A program made the position numbers and the translations under genes. A DNA stretch of 64,000 nucleotides from Cinclus cinclus (taxonomy: Eukaryota > Chordata > Aves > Passeriformes > Cinclidae), in contig NC_085059.1 of NCBI RefSeq assembly GCF_963662255.1, positions 5,737,234-5,801,233 of the forward strand, given 5' to 3'. The notes beneath the pieces were generated by a model, which worked only from the letters and a program-made list of their open reading frames with translations, ran no database searches and was not told where the DNA came from. Position 1 is the stretch's first letter. Each line of letters opens with the position of its first letter. This document shows, one piece after another, positions 1 to 13,888 of the stretch.

Positions 1-2795
1 TATTTGTGCCCAGCTGCCTGCATAAGTCTCATCAGTGCTAATTTCAGCCGTCCAGTTTTAATTTGCTGTCGCATGTCTGCCAGAGCATTGCAGGAGGGTG
101 GAAGGGAGGATATTTTCCCTGATGACTGCTGTTGACATTTGCAGAATAAAAGTGAAGTCAGCCAGTTGTTTGTTGGAGGTTTTGGTGCCTGTAGCAGTTC
201 CGAGCCAGCCGGGATCGCCCAGTGCCTGTCACCCAGCAGGGACCTTCCCAGCTGCAGCATGGGGAAAATTGCTCAAGCTGTGTTGCTGTTCAACCTTGTT
301 TTTTAGACTAGAGACGTCAGGGAAACCAAAATGATCAATCTTCCTGTACAATTTGGGGAAGCAAATGAGAAGGGATTGTATTCTTCTTTGCTGCCCCCAC
401 AAAAAAAGGAAATAATTCAGGAAACGTTCACATACACAGGCAGGCTCAGGGAAGCAGTGACGTGGGAAGGGACTGATGGCTTTGTGTACCGAAGGCATCT
501 TGCAGCTTTGTGGTTTTCACTAAAGGCAGCTACTGCAGAAGCAAAGCAAAATTTGAGTTTACAGGAGTTGTGTGTGAAGGCTGATGCCTTTTATTCTGGT
601 TTTGTATGCCTGAGGTAAGAGGATCAGAATGAGGTATTTGCTGGTAGTCCTGAAAAGTACCTTTTCTCTGGCTGGATCCAGGCTCTATATCTACCAGCAC
701 TGGAAGTAGCTTCCTTCCTAGAAGGGTGGTCTTGAACTTAATTTTCACAAATCACCTGTGTTGTTATTTCAGCAGTCTGCTGTATGCCAGGACCCCAAAC
801 CATCCCCAGTGTGTGCACGTGAATGGTGGGGACACCTCCCAGTGGGAAGGGGGGTTCAGGGGACAAAGAAGGTCTGAGTGAGCTGTGTTGGTTAGATCAG
901 GAGCAGACAGAGAGCAAAGATGATGCCGACAATAAACATGAGCCAAGACAGGGGGAAAAAAAAGGAGAAAGATTTGAGAAAATTGCAGCATAAAAGATGT
1001 AGCGGAAGTTCCTGTGGAGAAGAGGAGGTGAAGCGGAACAGGGAAAGAAGTGGGAGGAGGAGGAGGCACTTCTGTGTGCAGTTAATAGCAACCCCAAAGA
1101 GAGTTTTAATTGGAAACCTATTATAATTATCCACGGTTTTCCTCCCATGCGTTTCAGGAATGCGTGTGGCAGGTAGTTTTCCTTTTGGCTGAGTTACTGA
1201 TGCAGAGGGCATTGGGTTTGCAGCCAAGTGGCAGATCCGTGTTTGTGTTTACCAGGCACTAAACAAACATGTTAATAATGTCATTTGTCGTGGGAGATGA
1301 CTCTGCAAACTGATTTCAGGTTTTTCTGTAGCAGACGGGGAATGCATTCGGATGCTGCCCTGTCTAAAGCTGCTCATTTTAACTGTTGAAGCATGAGCTG
1401 TTGTCACCTGGCAGGAAGACATTGACCCTAGTTGGTACTAGAGGAGACCTTGACCTCGTTGGTATGACCCATGGAGGCTCCTTTTAAATCCCCTGGGGGA
1501 CTTTCTAAGTAGGGAAGGGGGTGAATCTGCAGCTTGTGCATTCTTTATGTCTGGAAGGATGAAAAACAACCATGGAGGGTTCCTAAAATTTGTTTGAACT
1601 TAGTTGTCCTTTACCTCGTTGTGGGATGCCAGTGCCACATGCTGGAGAGCAGCTTTGAATGCTGGTGCTCCTTCAGAGGCTTCTCTTAGTGAGGCAGGCA
1701 CATTTCTGCTTGTTGGCAAGCAGGACTCAGAGGTTATGGATGCATCTTTCAAATCCCTTTGGCAATTGAAAACAGAACAAGTGGAAACCAGTGGCCACAA
1801 CTTCAATTAAAAGCAGCCACTTCCCACCTGACAGAAAAGCCCTTTGGCTGGTGAAAGTGTAGAAATTTGGAGATCAGTGAGTGGTTGGGGTAAAGTCCAG
1901 GCTTGAGAAGTGAGGGCTGTGAAAGTTCCATAGCTTCTGCTGGGAGCACTGTCTCAGTTTTGTCAAATCACAAAAGGGCGTGGGTTGGAAAGGTTCTTCA
2001 CAGACCATCCAGTCCTGCCCCCTGCCGTGGGCAAGGACATTTTCCACTAGCCCAGGTTGTTCCAAGCTGTGTCCAACCTGACCTTGGACACTTCCAGGGA
2101 TGGGGCAGCCACAGCTTCTCTGGACAGCCTGTGTCAGCACCTCATCATCCTCAGTCTGGAGCATTGCTCCCCTGTGTCCAACCTAACCCTGGCCTGTTGC
2201 AGTTTGGAACTGCTGCCCCTTGCCTGGCATGACAGACCCTGGTAAAAAGCCTCTCTCTGTCTTTCATGTAAGTCCCTTTTACACATTGAAAAGGTGCAGT
2301 AAGGTCTCTCTGGAGCCTGTTCTTCTCCAGGTTGTACAACCCCAACTCCCTCAGCCTTTCCCTGTGGAAAGCTTTGGTTTTATTGTGGGGGTTTGTTTAC
2401 CTTGTGAGCGCTAAACCCTTAATAAACAGCTCTTACCTGTCCTTGACTCTGTGCCATCAACTGATTTAAATCCCTTTGAAGGGAAGGTGCTGACAGACTC
2501 CCCTTGCTGGCTGTGTGCCAGAATTGCTTCCAGATCATCCAAGGACACTGAATGATAAGAGGAAGATCTCTGTGTGTTGGTGTTCATCCTCCCAGAGCAT
2601 GGGTGAGGCTGGTGAGCTTTTGGGGCCAGCCTGGTGGGCTCTGGGAGCTGTCAGAGCAATTTCTCCTGTCTGTCCAGAACATGGGAGTGAGGATGAACAC
2701 TTAGCAGGGATGGCTCTAGTGTGACTTGTTGCACAACTGGTGAACACTGATATAAAAAGACTCAATTTTTTCTGTCTCTTCTTTTTCACTTGTAG
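1..2795 (+). other. PFDN1: PFDN1 intron 2 (3' part)
   Basis: This is intronic sequence leading to the PFDN1 exon 3 acceptor, which has a T/C-rich tract and TGTAG ending at 2795. PFDN1 exon 2, which should encode the beta-hairpin segment ending in VGRM, is not visible here and must lie before base 1. The only recognisable element is the reverse CR1 fragment at about 1965-2366. Bases 1-1960 hold short chance ORFs and no feature I can name. Confidence 0.75.
1965..2366 (-). mobile_element. CR1 LINE 3' fragment, reverse orientation
   Basis: The block reads, on the + strand, as the reverse complement of an avian CR1 3' end: a degraded terminus (TCACAAAAGGGC, GGTTGGAAAGGTTC), then CCATCCAGTCCTGCCCCCTG, ACCTTGGACACTTCCAGGGA, TGGGGCAGCCACAGCTTCTC and finally the CTGTTCTTCTCCAGGTTG box. 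It is 5'-truncated and its terminal octamers are decayed, which suggests an old copy. It has no coding capacity. Confidence 0.85.
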
Positions 2796-2880
2796 GTTTA
2801 TTCTTCAGCCTAAAGGAGTGATTCATAATCAACTCTTAGAAAAACAGAGAATAGCTGAAGAGAAAATTAAGGAGTTAGAG
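2796..2880 (+). CDS. PFDN1: Prefoldin subunit 1, exon 3
   Basis: PFDN1 is a beta-type subunit of the hetero-hexameric prefoldin co-chaperone, which captures nascent actin and tubulin and hands them to the CCT/TRiC chaperonin in the cytosol. The exon is 85 bp. Its first base G completes a split ATG codon (Met67 of the 122-residue human protein), and 28 codons follow, starting FILQPKGVIHNQLLEKQ and ending IKELE. This matches human PFDN1 residues 68-95 with few substitutions (SKEAIHS becomes PKGVIHN, K becomes R). It is bounded by a polypyrimidine tract plus TGTAG and by the donor GTAAGT. The segment covers the end of the hairpin and the start of the C-terminal coiled-coil helix. Identification rests on remembered human sequence; both splice sites and the frame are directly visible. 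Confidence 0.96.
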
Positions 2881-4215
2881 GTAAGTTTTTGCCAAATGAT
2901 GATGAAAGTAAAACATGAAAGGTCAACAAGATGCTCTTTGCTACATCTCTTGTTTCTGTCTAGTACTTTTCATGCTGAAGGATTGTAACTAGATGAAACA
3001 GAGAGCCTGTTACAAGTAACATACACATAACTGAAGGCACTTGATTCCTTTCCTAGATCTACAAACCAGTAGGGATTGATTGCTCTGTGCCCCAGTATGA
3101 AAACTGGGAGCAAGGGGTTCAAATAAGATTGGTAAGAACAAGGTCTAAAACAAGCAAAAGGATGTTTGTGTGGTTATTTGCAGCAGATAAGTGATGTAAA
3201 TTTTCGCCAGTGCTGTGGGTATTTAGAGGTTACACTGGCTCAGAACAATTGCACAAATTCATGGAAGAGAAATCCATTGAGAATTACCAAATATGTAGAA
3301 ATGGCATCCTGCTCAGGAAGTCCCTGAACTAAAAATGTCTGGAGGGTGGGAAAGTATGAGGAGGAAGTACCGTACGGGCCTGCCTGTCCTTACAGTCTGC
3401 CCTTAAGCATCTGCTTGGGACTGCTGTTGAAGAGCAGATCTGTGGGGAGATGGGACTTTGTTTTGACAGTGTGGTCAGAGCACTTCTGTGTTCTTGTGTT
3501 TATCTGGTTGGAGTATTCAAGGCAGGGAAGGATATCTAGGAAATGAAAAGCGGTGTCTGCGCAAGTTCCAGTGTTCAAACAGGCTATCTGGTGAATCTTG
3601 ACTATCTTCTTGTGGCTGCGTCTACAGCTTACAGTTCTTCTGAGAAGAAGTGCAAAATGTACTTTTCCAAGGCTGTTGGCGTGTGGGGTTTTTTGTAATT
3701 CTCCTAAAATATCATTAATACAAGCCCTTGTTTCTTTGTCTTTGAGGAATGGCAGATAAAGCAAAGACCAAGTTGTGTCAAACTGCTTTTCCCATCTGTT
3801 ACTGTTTTGGAGAAAGTCTGTGTTCAAACCCACTCAGACCTGTGCAGTTCTTTCTCTATGGTCTCCTACTTACACTAAAGCAGAAGTTGAGTCTGTATTT
3901 TTTTTAATCCCTTCTTAAAACTCAGCCTGCCTGAGGAGCTGTGGAGCAAGCCCATCCCCAGATGTTGTGTTGCCTGGAGTGTTGCCTGTGCCAGACTCTG
4001 AGGGGGATTTGTGTTTCTGCCCTCAAAAACTCTTTCAGCACAGGTTAAACGAGTGCTCTCTGGACAGGCTGTATCTCTAAGCAGGTGTGCAGGCAAGGTA
4101 GAGTCATTTTTATGGTTATGTGGTAAAAGCAGTTGTATTATTGCTCCTTTGGAGCCATCCCAGGTGCCAGTGGCTTTATGCAAAGACAGCCCTGCAATTG
4201 GGGGTGGAGGACTCC

Positions 4216-4421
4216 CAGCACCTCTGGCTTTGGGAGTAGATGGAATGTGGCTTCATGGCAGCACCTCTGGGTTTGGAGGCAGGTGGAATGTGGCTGGCAG
4301 CACCTCTGGGTTTGGAGGCAGGTGGAATGTGGCTGGCAGCACCTCTGGGTTTGGAGGCAGGTGGAATGTGGCTGGCAGCACATCTGGGGTTGGAGGCAGG
4401 TGGAATGTGGCTGGCAGCCTG
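4216..4421. repeat. 39-bp minisatellite, about five copies
   Basis: The unit begins CAGCACCTCTGGGTTTGGAG and is 39 bp long. A diverged first copy of 43 bp starts at 4216. Near-identical copies start at 4259, 4298, 4337 and 4376, and a partial CAGC copy ends the array. Because 39 is a multiple of three and the unit lacks stops in several frames, open frames cross the array on both strands. These are repeat artefacts. The array lies in PFDN1 intron 3 and the near identity of copies 2-4 suggests recent expansion. Confidence 0.95.
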
Positions 4422-6014
4422 TTTATAAACTGTTCCTGGGTCCCTTGCTGCCAGCTCCTGGGCTGTGGTCAGCTTCTTGGCTACTGTGCCCTTCAGCTGT
4501 GCCATCTGGGTTTCTTCCTGTTCTGGGTGGGGAATTATCTTAACTCCTGAACTTCCCGATCACTGAGTTCAGCAGAATGGGTGGAATTTCCCACAAATTA
4601 CAACCTTTGCTGTTCTTACACAAAGCCTCAGAACTGGCTGCTTCATAAATGTTTTTCTGCTTCGTTGCTGAATCTCTGGTTATGGTCATTGAGTTGAAGT
4701 TTCCAGCAATAGTGACTGTCTCAAAAGGTGGTTGGAGTGGAAAGGTGGGTGCCACATGGGTTGATTTTTCTTTTCAGTCATGAGTAGTAAGGCTCAGAAT
4801 GCCAGCACACTCAAAAGTTTGTGTTAAGTAAACATTCAAGTCCATCTTTTAACTGATATCCTTCCAGTTGGCTGTGGCAGTTTTGTGAAGAGGGTTTTCC
4901 TTAGGTCTGGGATTCCCCATGGAAGAGTATAAGCACTTAGGCTGACAACTGCTGGAAACTGAGATTTCAGGGGAAGTACCTGAGTCCAACTCAGAGAGCA
5001 CTTATCACAGGAGCAGGGGATTTTGCTGTCCTGAAAACAAGTTGTGACCAAAGCAGGAAAGAATGTGAAACTTTGTGACCTTGTGCTTCCACTGCATCGT
5101 TGTAAAATAGATATAAAACCAAGAAAGGTTAAACATTTCTCCATTCATTATTAAAACTGGAAGGGTTTTAAAGCTTAGGTTTATATTTTACATTGTTAAC
5201 TACCTTATGACTTACTCACATTTCTCACTTTGCACAGTTGAATCAGGCTGGTCAGAGTAATCCCCCAGTACCCTATGGTGTGGCTGATCTCATTACACAT
5301 GTAGCTGAGCTTGAGGCAATTGTGCTTTGCTATGATGACATTATTGCCAAGGGATTGTGAAAGGTGTATTTTTTTGGTACATGCTTGAATCTGAGAAACG
5401 TTCTTCCCTCTACCTTGGTGCTGTTTGCAGAGGAGCACAGCACAGAGGGCTGGGATCACTGCTGGGCTCTTCTGGAAATCTATCCATCCATTCAGCTGCA
5501 CGGCAAGCAGATTTTGAGCTGCCTGTTCTTGAAAATGTGTCTTTAACTCGCTTCAGATGTGTGAGCTGGCTCTGCTGACATTCACAGCTGCCAGTGAACT
5601 TTGAAAATTCTGAGGAGTTTTGTCCCTTTTCTCCCTCTGACACTCTCCACTGCAGTACATGATTGCAGTCATTCCCTTTCCCTCCCTTCCCTCTCATGGG
5701 TTTCTCCATTGTTGATGCAGTGAATTGTATTTTTCAAGGCAGCATCACAAAATTGATGGGATACTGCTGGTTTGGGCCTCCTTGCAGCAAGGATAGCCAG
5801 AGCTGTCGATGTCAAGGGCTGGGAAAATAAGGCTTGGCTGGAACAAGCATTATGCTTGGTGAGAGGAACTGTGTTCTGAGAACACCAAGAGGTCTGGGTG
5901 TGGATGAGGGGGCAGTTAGTTATTCTGCAGAAGTTATCTGAAGAAAACCAAAGGTAGCTTTACCCTGCTTGTTAAAGCTGTGTGTGGACGTGAATATATC
6001 TAAGTACAAATATC

Positions 6015-6385
6015 AAATCATAGAGTGGTTTTGGTTGGAAAGGTTTAGATGAATGTAAAGATCATCTCACTCCACCCCTCTGCCATGGGCAGGGACACCT
6101 TCCACTTGACCAGGTTGTTCAGGTATGGGGCAGCCACAGCTTCTCTGGGCTACCTGTGCCAGGGCCTCGCCTGCCTCAGTTAGTAAAGAATTTCTTTCTA
6201 ATTTCCCATCTAAATTTCCCCTCTTTCAGTTTGAACCCATTGTTCCTTGTCCTGTCACTCCAGTTCCTGATGGACAGTATCCCTCTGGCTTCCCTGTAGG
6301 CCCCTCCAGGTCCTGGAAGGTGCTATGAGGTTACCACACAACCTTGTAGTCTCCAGGCTGAACAGCCCCAATGTTCTCAGCCTGT
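6015..6385 (-). mobile_element. CR1 LINE 3' fragment, reverse orientation
   Basis: The fragment begins with AAATCATAGAGTGGTTTTGG, the reverse complement of the CR1 tail. It continues through CTGCCATGGGCAGGGACACC, ATGGGGCAGCCACAGCTTCT, the CCTTGTCCTGTCACTCC box and the CCAGGCTGAACAGCCCCAA box. It is truncated at its 5' end (about 6385). The order of boxes is that expected for an avian CR1 3' region. It contains no gene. Confidence 0.9.
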
Positions 6386-9300
6386 CAGCTCCCTATGCAC
6401 CTGTGTGGCATTCTGAACTCCACAACTTGTATCTAATCCTTTGGAATCCAAACACACTGCCCAGGCTTGCTGGCACAATAACTGTGCCTGCTGGCAGGCT
6501 GTGCAAACAGGGCTTACCCAAAACTCCACAGATTGGTGCCATCAGCTCCTTCACATACCAGCATGGGACATAACCTGCTTTGCATTGGATTTTTCCAGTC
6601 CTGATACTATCAAATTCTTGTTGTGTTTCACGGTGCAAGGGGTATGTGTTAAATCTATTTTGAAAGCATTCTAAAGGGATGAGCACAGACTCTTTTTAGC
6701 TCAGCAATGTTTGTGCAGTATTAGGAGAAAAACCAAGTAATGTTTTTCTTCCCTTGTTTTTAAGGAAACATGATATGTGAGGGGTGGAACAATGCTTTGT
6801 TTCAGGAAATGTTATCCGTTTCCATTGTAGGGCTAGATGGATTCTGTTTTTAAATGTGGCATTTTAAAAAGAACAAACTCTATGATGTTATAAAGACATG
6901 GAAAATTGATTCTTCATTAGGGGTGGAGAAAGTGATTATCACTGTGTGCTTTCTCTGATAATATCTGATAGTCCCCTTCTCTCCTGCTATATTCAGCTTG
7001 TTTAGTTGTCAGGCGTTGTCAGACTAAATTGCTAAAAATAACAAATAAGGGGGAGGCTCTGCTGGGCAGCTCCGTCTGCTGTGTGCCACTGAATTTAGCT
7101 CCTTCGGGAAAAGGGCAAAAGCAACCTGCAGCTTTCTGGGTGAATTGGATTTTGGTTTTGAACTCTGACCACAACATAGCTGTGTGTTTGTATCCCAGGC
7201 AATTCTTTCACATGCCTGTGGGAGACTGAAAGTTTACTGCTGCTGAGATTAAGGGTTGGTTGGTTTCTTCTGATGCTGCTTGGAGTAGAAAATATAATCA
7301 AGAAAGCTGTACCTAAAGGCTTGATTTCTAATTCAGAAATCCTTCATGCGAGCCCTAAAACACCATGTCCAATTTCCCTATCTCATGCAGAAAATGTCTT
7401 TGCTCTCCTTCCTGGTGGAGGAAGGAACACTGTGCTCTCAAACACTGCAGTGCTCCACGTTTGAAGCCTCAGGTGATGTTTGCAAAGCTGGTGAAGTTAC
7501 ACAGTGACTGCACTGAAATGCCTTAAGGTGACCACCGACTTCTTCCCCGGTGTTGCCTGAGCACAGTGGCTTCCATTTCTCTAATCTTATTTTCCTAGGA
7601 GTTTTAAAATGGCTTTGCTGCAGCCCTGAGGCAGAGAGGTGGTGCCCCCCCTGCGATGAGTCGGCTCTGACAGTTGCCACAGCAGTGTTTTGTTCCCCTG
7701 TGGGAACAAAGATTTGGGCAGGTGAGGTGGGGCTGGGGAGAAGCACTGGAGCCTGGGGCAGGTATGGCTGGGATGGACCTGGCCTCCCGGTGGCAGCTCG
7801 CCTTCATTTTTTATTGAAACCCTCAGCGTGGAGGCCAATTCTGTGGGTGGCTTTAATGATGTGAAAACAAGCCTCTTGAGATTTGTGTTGCTCTTTGCAG
7901 ACCACTAAACGCTCATCAGAAGGTAGCAATTGTTAGACTGTTCCCAAGTTAGACCAATTTCTTCCAGGGATTTACAGCACAGAAGTTCTCATGGGATGGT
8001 TTGCTTGGGGTAGGCCAGTGCCCAGGAATGTGTGGTGGGCTTTTTAACTGAACAGGGGGAAATAAGGAATGCTCCTGTTTGCTTTGGAGAGGGGAAGCCT
8101 CAAGAATAACTCTCTGTGCATTAGCCTGGAGCAGATTCTACTTTGGATGAGGGTGCTGTTCCCTCATTCCATTGCTGGCATGTGTGCACGTAGCGGGGGC
8201 AGGATTTTAAACACAGGTTGTCCCTGAAGTTACCCCTTGTTTCCTCATGTGTGCATAGGCAAGGTCAGTCCCTCTGCTTGCTGTAGAGGGAGGCAGGACA
8301 CCTAACGTGGGGACAGGTGCAGTATGGAAGTGAGTTTAGCATGTAGGCTTGGTATTTGGGCTTGCATGGACATTCTAGGAGGAAGCTATGGGATCTCTAC
8401 AAATGATGGATGTTAGGGTGAAGATGAGGTGCAGAGCCTCAACAGACCCTTGGTGGGGACCAGGCCAGGCAATACCCAACATCTTGCACAGCTTTGGGTG
8501 TTGGAGGCAGCTGTGGGTGTCTGGTCAGGTCCTTGGTGACGTTCCTGGGAAATGTGTTTCATCTTGACTCTCTTGGCTGCTGTCATCCCACATCTGAGTC
8601 TGTGCCCTCACTGAGGGTTGCTCCTGCGTTTCAGGCGGCAGAGCTGCAGGCTTAGCTTGCTTTTTGAGGACATGGGTGGTCCAGCTGCCTGCCTGTCAGC
8701 TGTGGAGCATCCCCAGGCACTCCCGTGGGAGAGCAGAGCACAGCCTGCATGGGCAGAGCTGTTACCAGCAGTCTGCCCTCCATCAGAGCCTTGTTTTGAA
8801 GAAGGCAGTAGCCAAAACTCATTTTTTTTCCCCTATAGGTCTGGCTGTCTTACAGGGAGGAGAATGTGTTCTCATTCCTGGTGTTTGAAATGAAAGCTGC
8901 TTTGAGTAGTGAGGAAATTAGGCTTCAAATGACAAAACATTGAGGAGGTTGAAAGTGTAATGGACACAGAGCTAATGTTACCAGCACAGAATCCTGCTTT
9001 GTGGACAGGCCCTCTGACATTGGACTGGGGCCACACAATTTAAGGTAAATACTGGAGGAATTGGGGCGTAGCTAATGCTGCTCTAATTCTTTCTGTTCTC
9101 TAAACTGACTATGCTGATGGTTACATGAAGAACAAGCCTTCACAGCTGTGAGGAATCATTCACTTCACTTGCTTTTTAATGTTTAAAGTCTCAAGGTCTG
9201 ACTTGTTTGTCAAAAATGAGGGTGGCAAAATAATTGTATTCTTACAGCTGAGCTTCGTGGGTGTTTCTCTGTTGTGTGACTGTCACCTTTCATCACAGAC

Positions 9301-12300
9301 AGATGGAAATCAGCTGTGTGTAGCCAGCACCTTGCAGATTTTAAATGCAGCAAGTGCTCCTCAGTATCTGCAGGGAAGGAGGTGGATCTGCTTAAAAGCT
9401 GGCTCTTAGTCTCGTGTTAAATTTGTTAGATAAAGATCAAATAACAGTATGTTCTGCTTTGAAAATTGTGTAAGAAGCTTGTCATGTGTTAAATAGTGCA
9501 CAAGTCACTGGTTGCAAAACATGATGTTGGAATCTTAGAGGCACATGGGGAAGAAATTCTCACATTTCAAAGGGGGAGAGGGTAGAGGGGTCATCTGCCA
9601 CCTTAGGCCTGGGATGGCTTGTAAAAACTGACATCTCACCACATTTTTGTGCAGAATGTTGTAGGTAATGCTGATTTGAGTGTAATGACGTGTTTTTATA
9701 TCATCACATGTGTGTGGGTATGCAGTGGCAAGGCTGGATCTCTCATTTGCAGCAATCATTCACTGCAACAGGTTTTCAAACTCCCAGATTTTTGCAAACA
9801 GTTGTTTAATTAGTAATTCTTTGTTAGTCTTCCCTGTACTGCAGACTGCAAAGTAAGCACACAAACCAGCTGAGAGGGCAAAGGCTTTATGAAGGAAGAA
9901 CTGGAATTTGATGACTTTGCTCTCACTGTTCTTACCTTTATTTTTAGGTGAATAATTGTAAAATTTAAAGGCAAGAGAATAATTAACGTGGGGTTGTTTG
10001 CCTCCTTTTAAGTCCTTTATAGGCTAGTTATAGACATGCTTTCAAATTAAAGGCATCTCAGAACTTGTTTTAGGTTTTTTTTGGGGGAGAGGATTACTCT
10101 TGATTAAAAAAATCCCCCAACAACCTAACAGAGAAAACTTTTCAAACAACTCTTGCCAGTACACTTGCATGCCTTTGTAATTCAGAAGAAAGTGAAACAC
10201 GTTGTGCATTAATAAAAACCCACTTCTGCTGTGTCTGAATGGTTTTGTCCATCCAGGAACCTACATTTAGTCATCTGAGCCTGAAAACATCTCTTGTTTC
10301 CTCTGATTAGCATTAAGCTGCCTTTATGGTTACACTGAAATAATTTTAACACCAAGTTGGTTGATAAGTGTAGTTTTAAAGCAGGGTCTGATTCACTGTC
10401 AAAACTCTCCTTTGTGCTTATGGCTGCAGAAGTATCCAAAGCAACAAGCTGAGCTGGATGTGGGTCCCTCTCCAAATTCCTCCTTGCATGAGTAATAATT
10501 AGTCACAAACCCAGCACTGCTGTCCCTGCCTTAGTCACCAGGCCCCTTGCAGTGGCTCCTGGCTTCTTTGTGCCAAGCAGCTCTGGGGAGGGGGATTATC
10601 TGTGCCCGATAAACCTCCATCCTGCTTCCATCTCCTCCTCCATCTCGCCTGGGGAGAACAGGAAACGATTATTTGGAAAGCGTGCTCCTGCCTGTTGGAG
10701 GCCTGACCCAGCCCTGACTCAGCTGTACAAAGCCACACCTTGCTCCCAGGTATGCAGGGCAGCCCTCACGTCACGCTTCCTGCTGTCCCCACTGCCTGGG
10801 TCACCCCCTGCTCTGTCTCTAATGCCTTGATGGTGGGCATGCAGCTGCTCTGAGTGCAGGGCTGTGTGATCTGGGTGGGGATGCTGCCTGCTTGGGAGTT
10901 GACACCATCTTTTTGTTGCTGATTTGTCTTTGAAATTTATGGAAATGATTTTTCTTTTTAAAGCAGCTTTGTTTGGCCAGGACTGCAAGAGCTGAAAGGT
11001 GTGGTATGGTTTTGCAAAAGTCCTCCTGCCAGGAGGAATCCCGATGAGCCACACCAGCTCTGCAGGACCACAGAAACTGAGGCTCTGGGTTAGGGAACTT
11101 ACCACATTTTGCAAGAGGCAGTTTGGTGAGGGATGTTTCCGCCGAAACAGAACGAGGGGGTTTCAGGATCTGTGTGAGTTTCCCCTCCCTGAGTTCTCTG
11201 TTTGACCTGACTCTGCTGTCATAACCTGGTTAGGGCACAGTATCCAACCTGGAGCAATGCACTCCTGGAAACTGCTCTAAATGGGGAATTGTGCCAAGAA
11301 GGGGTGTCCCTAAAGGAATCCTTCGGGTTGAGAATACATTTCTGCTGCCACCTACTGAAAGGTTCCCATCGACTCGCTTTTGTAGTAGTTCACATCAGGC
11401 TAGGGTGCAGGAGTTCACTTTGAATTATCTGTCATTTCCCACTCACCAAGAGCAACTGTCTCCATCTCTGCTGGAAGTGCTGTCCTGTGCCTCAGACAGT
11501 GAAGTGCTGCTGCCATGAGGCTGGGGTTGAGCAGAAAGGCAGGCAGGCAGCCTGCCCCTTAGCTTGCCCCTTCTTCTCCTGAATGCACCAAATGTGGAAG
11601 TTAATGGGGGCTTTTCCAGCTTAGCTTTTTCAGAGTATGTTCCTCGAGGTGCTTCAGTAATGAAGGGGGAAGCCCAGCTGGTTGTGCTATGGTAGGATCA
11701 GTGTACGGTGATGGTGGATTTGCACCAGCCAGTTCTTTAGGCAGGTGCTTCTAAGTTGGCAAATGTAACTGTATGCTTGATGTTTTCTCTTCTTCACTCT
11801 AACCCAGGTAGTTCTGAAGTGACTGTGGTCCCTGTTACCTTGTGGAAGGAAGAGATGAGGAAAAACCCAAAGGTCTGAATCATCACTTCTCCACTTAGGT
11901 GTATGGCGTCACACTTCTGTCAGCAGCTGTCGTCAGAAACCAGCTGGGCTCCCTTCCTATTCCAGGTCATTCCTTCTTGAGCAAAGTCTGGGCAACTTCC
12001 TAAGGCAATAACTGCTTGGAAAGTCTTGAAGTGTATCTAAATATTTGGTGGTTGCTGTAGAGTAGTAATTCCCAGTGTGTACATGTGCCACAGTGTTGAA
12101 CTGGGTGAGGACCAGTGCTGGGTGGACCCATCAGGGCGTAGGGCTGCCTGCAGACCTACCCCACCCCATTGCTGGTGTCCACTGTTGCAGCTTCTCCTGG
12201 AGCAGGAGCAGCTGGGTGCTGTTCAGAGTCCACCTCCTTCCTGTTCAGGGGTTCCAAGTGAAATCCCATTAAACATGTCCTCAGCACATCATCTTCCATG

Positions 12301-13888
12301 AGCTTAGTCTGACCAAAATGTTTGCCTTGCCCAGGGTGTGCGTGCCAGAGCTTGGAGTGCTGCTGTCCACTGGGAGTTTGGGCACTGCCAACCCCTGAGC
12401 AGCAGTGGTGGCCCCAAAAGTGAGAGCAACTTGGGCTGCTGCTGCTGCCTGGCCCCCAGTGCACGGGCAGCACAGTTTGCCATCCTCCCAGGGAAGATCC
12501 TTCTCCAGTCAACCATGTGTTCCCAACTCTAGCTCAGGATCTGCTGATTAGTTTCCCACAGAGCCCTCAGAGAATGCCAAAAATGGTTTGAGTTAACTTT
12601 GGGGGATAAAGAAGCTTTTGGCTAGCCACAGGTTTACCGAGGTGTCACAGGATGAGTTGTCTCAGGGCTCCTGTTTGAGGCACTGCATCATGCCTGAAGA
12701 CTGCAGCCTTCCTCAATGGAAGCCTTCTGAGTGTGAGAGCGGGGTGCCAGAATCTGGTGGCTGTTAGCCAAGCAGGCTGAGAGCTATGGGAAGAGAGGTA
12801 TTCTCTGGGAAGGGACCTGCCAGCTTGTTTTGTCATCACAACTTGGGTCTAAAACAAGTTCATAGAAAAACACTTTAGAAAACAAAAAAAGGGAGAAAAA
12901 AGAATGGGGCTGAAATGAATAGGCATGTTCCAGTACTAGATCCTTAAATTTCCATGGAAACATTTTTGTTTGGGCTTAAGCAAATCTATGTTTGCAGGTC
13001 AGAGGTTGAAGCTTTCTTTCATTTGCAGAGGTGACGTGAGAGGAGTGGAATTTGAAGAGCAAAAGTCGATGTTGAATGCTAAACCATGACTTGACACAGG
13101 AAACTCACCTGTGAGGAGGAGGGTATGGCAGGTGCCTGTTCCCTCTGGGAGCACAGGGCTGTTTGGGCTCTTGGAGTGGGTGGGAATGCTGTGCCCTGTC
13201 CACTGAACCACAGGCTCCAGCCAAGGCCCTGCCAACCCGCTCTCCCTGAAGGCAGAGGCGTTTGAATCACAGTGCTGGGGGGGGGAAGACAGTGCTTTGA
13301 TCATCAAAAGCCCATCCAAGAAAAGCTGATTAATAGTTTTTTCTTGCTGTGGAATCTGTGGATGCTGGCTCTTTAATCTGCTAGGAATGCCAGGTCCGGG
13401 TGCGTCATCTTGAGCAGGACCGACCTCCGGCAGCAGTGATGCAGTGGGAGTGGAGCTGGGGGGCTGGAGCAGGAGGTGACTTCCTGCCGTGTCAAAAGGC
13501 CACGGGCCACTTCTGTTAACCACAGCTCCCTGTCTTCTTCGGGGTGTGAGCTGTAATTGTATTTGCATTCCAATCTAGTCTTTCTAGTTTGCTGCCAAAA
13601 GCAAACAGTGCAGAGCTGGTCAGGGAGCAGGCACTGCTTGTGATGGGGAGTGAAGGGCAAGGGAGAGCCAAGGAACGGGGTGGTGGCAGGGGCAAGTTCT
13701 GTGATGTTGTTTGGCTGCAGCCACCCATGCTGGGGCACAGGCTGGCCATACCAGCACACCTTGGTCAGGAGTGTGCACAGCGAGGGCAGGCTCGTGGTGC
13801 TGCCTGCACAGCCCCTGGCTGAGTTGGTGCCTTCAGGAGTCTGCATTTCCTATGCCAGCACACACAGAGGCAGTCAGGGCTGATGGAC

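Noticed and set aside
1..2795. PFDN1 exons 1-2
   Set aside because: No frame encoding the LTDTEIM/VGRM part was found; these exons must precede the window.
4011..4550. 179-codon frame and its shadows
   Set aside because: It is carried by the 39-bp minisatellite, whose length is a multiple of three.
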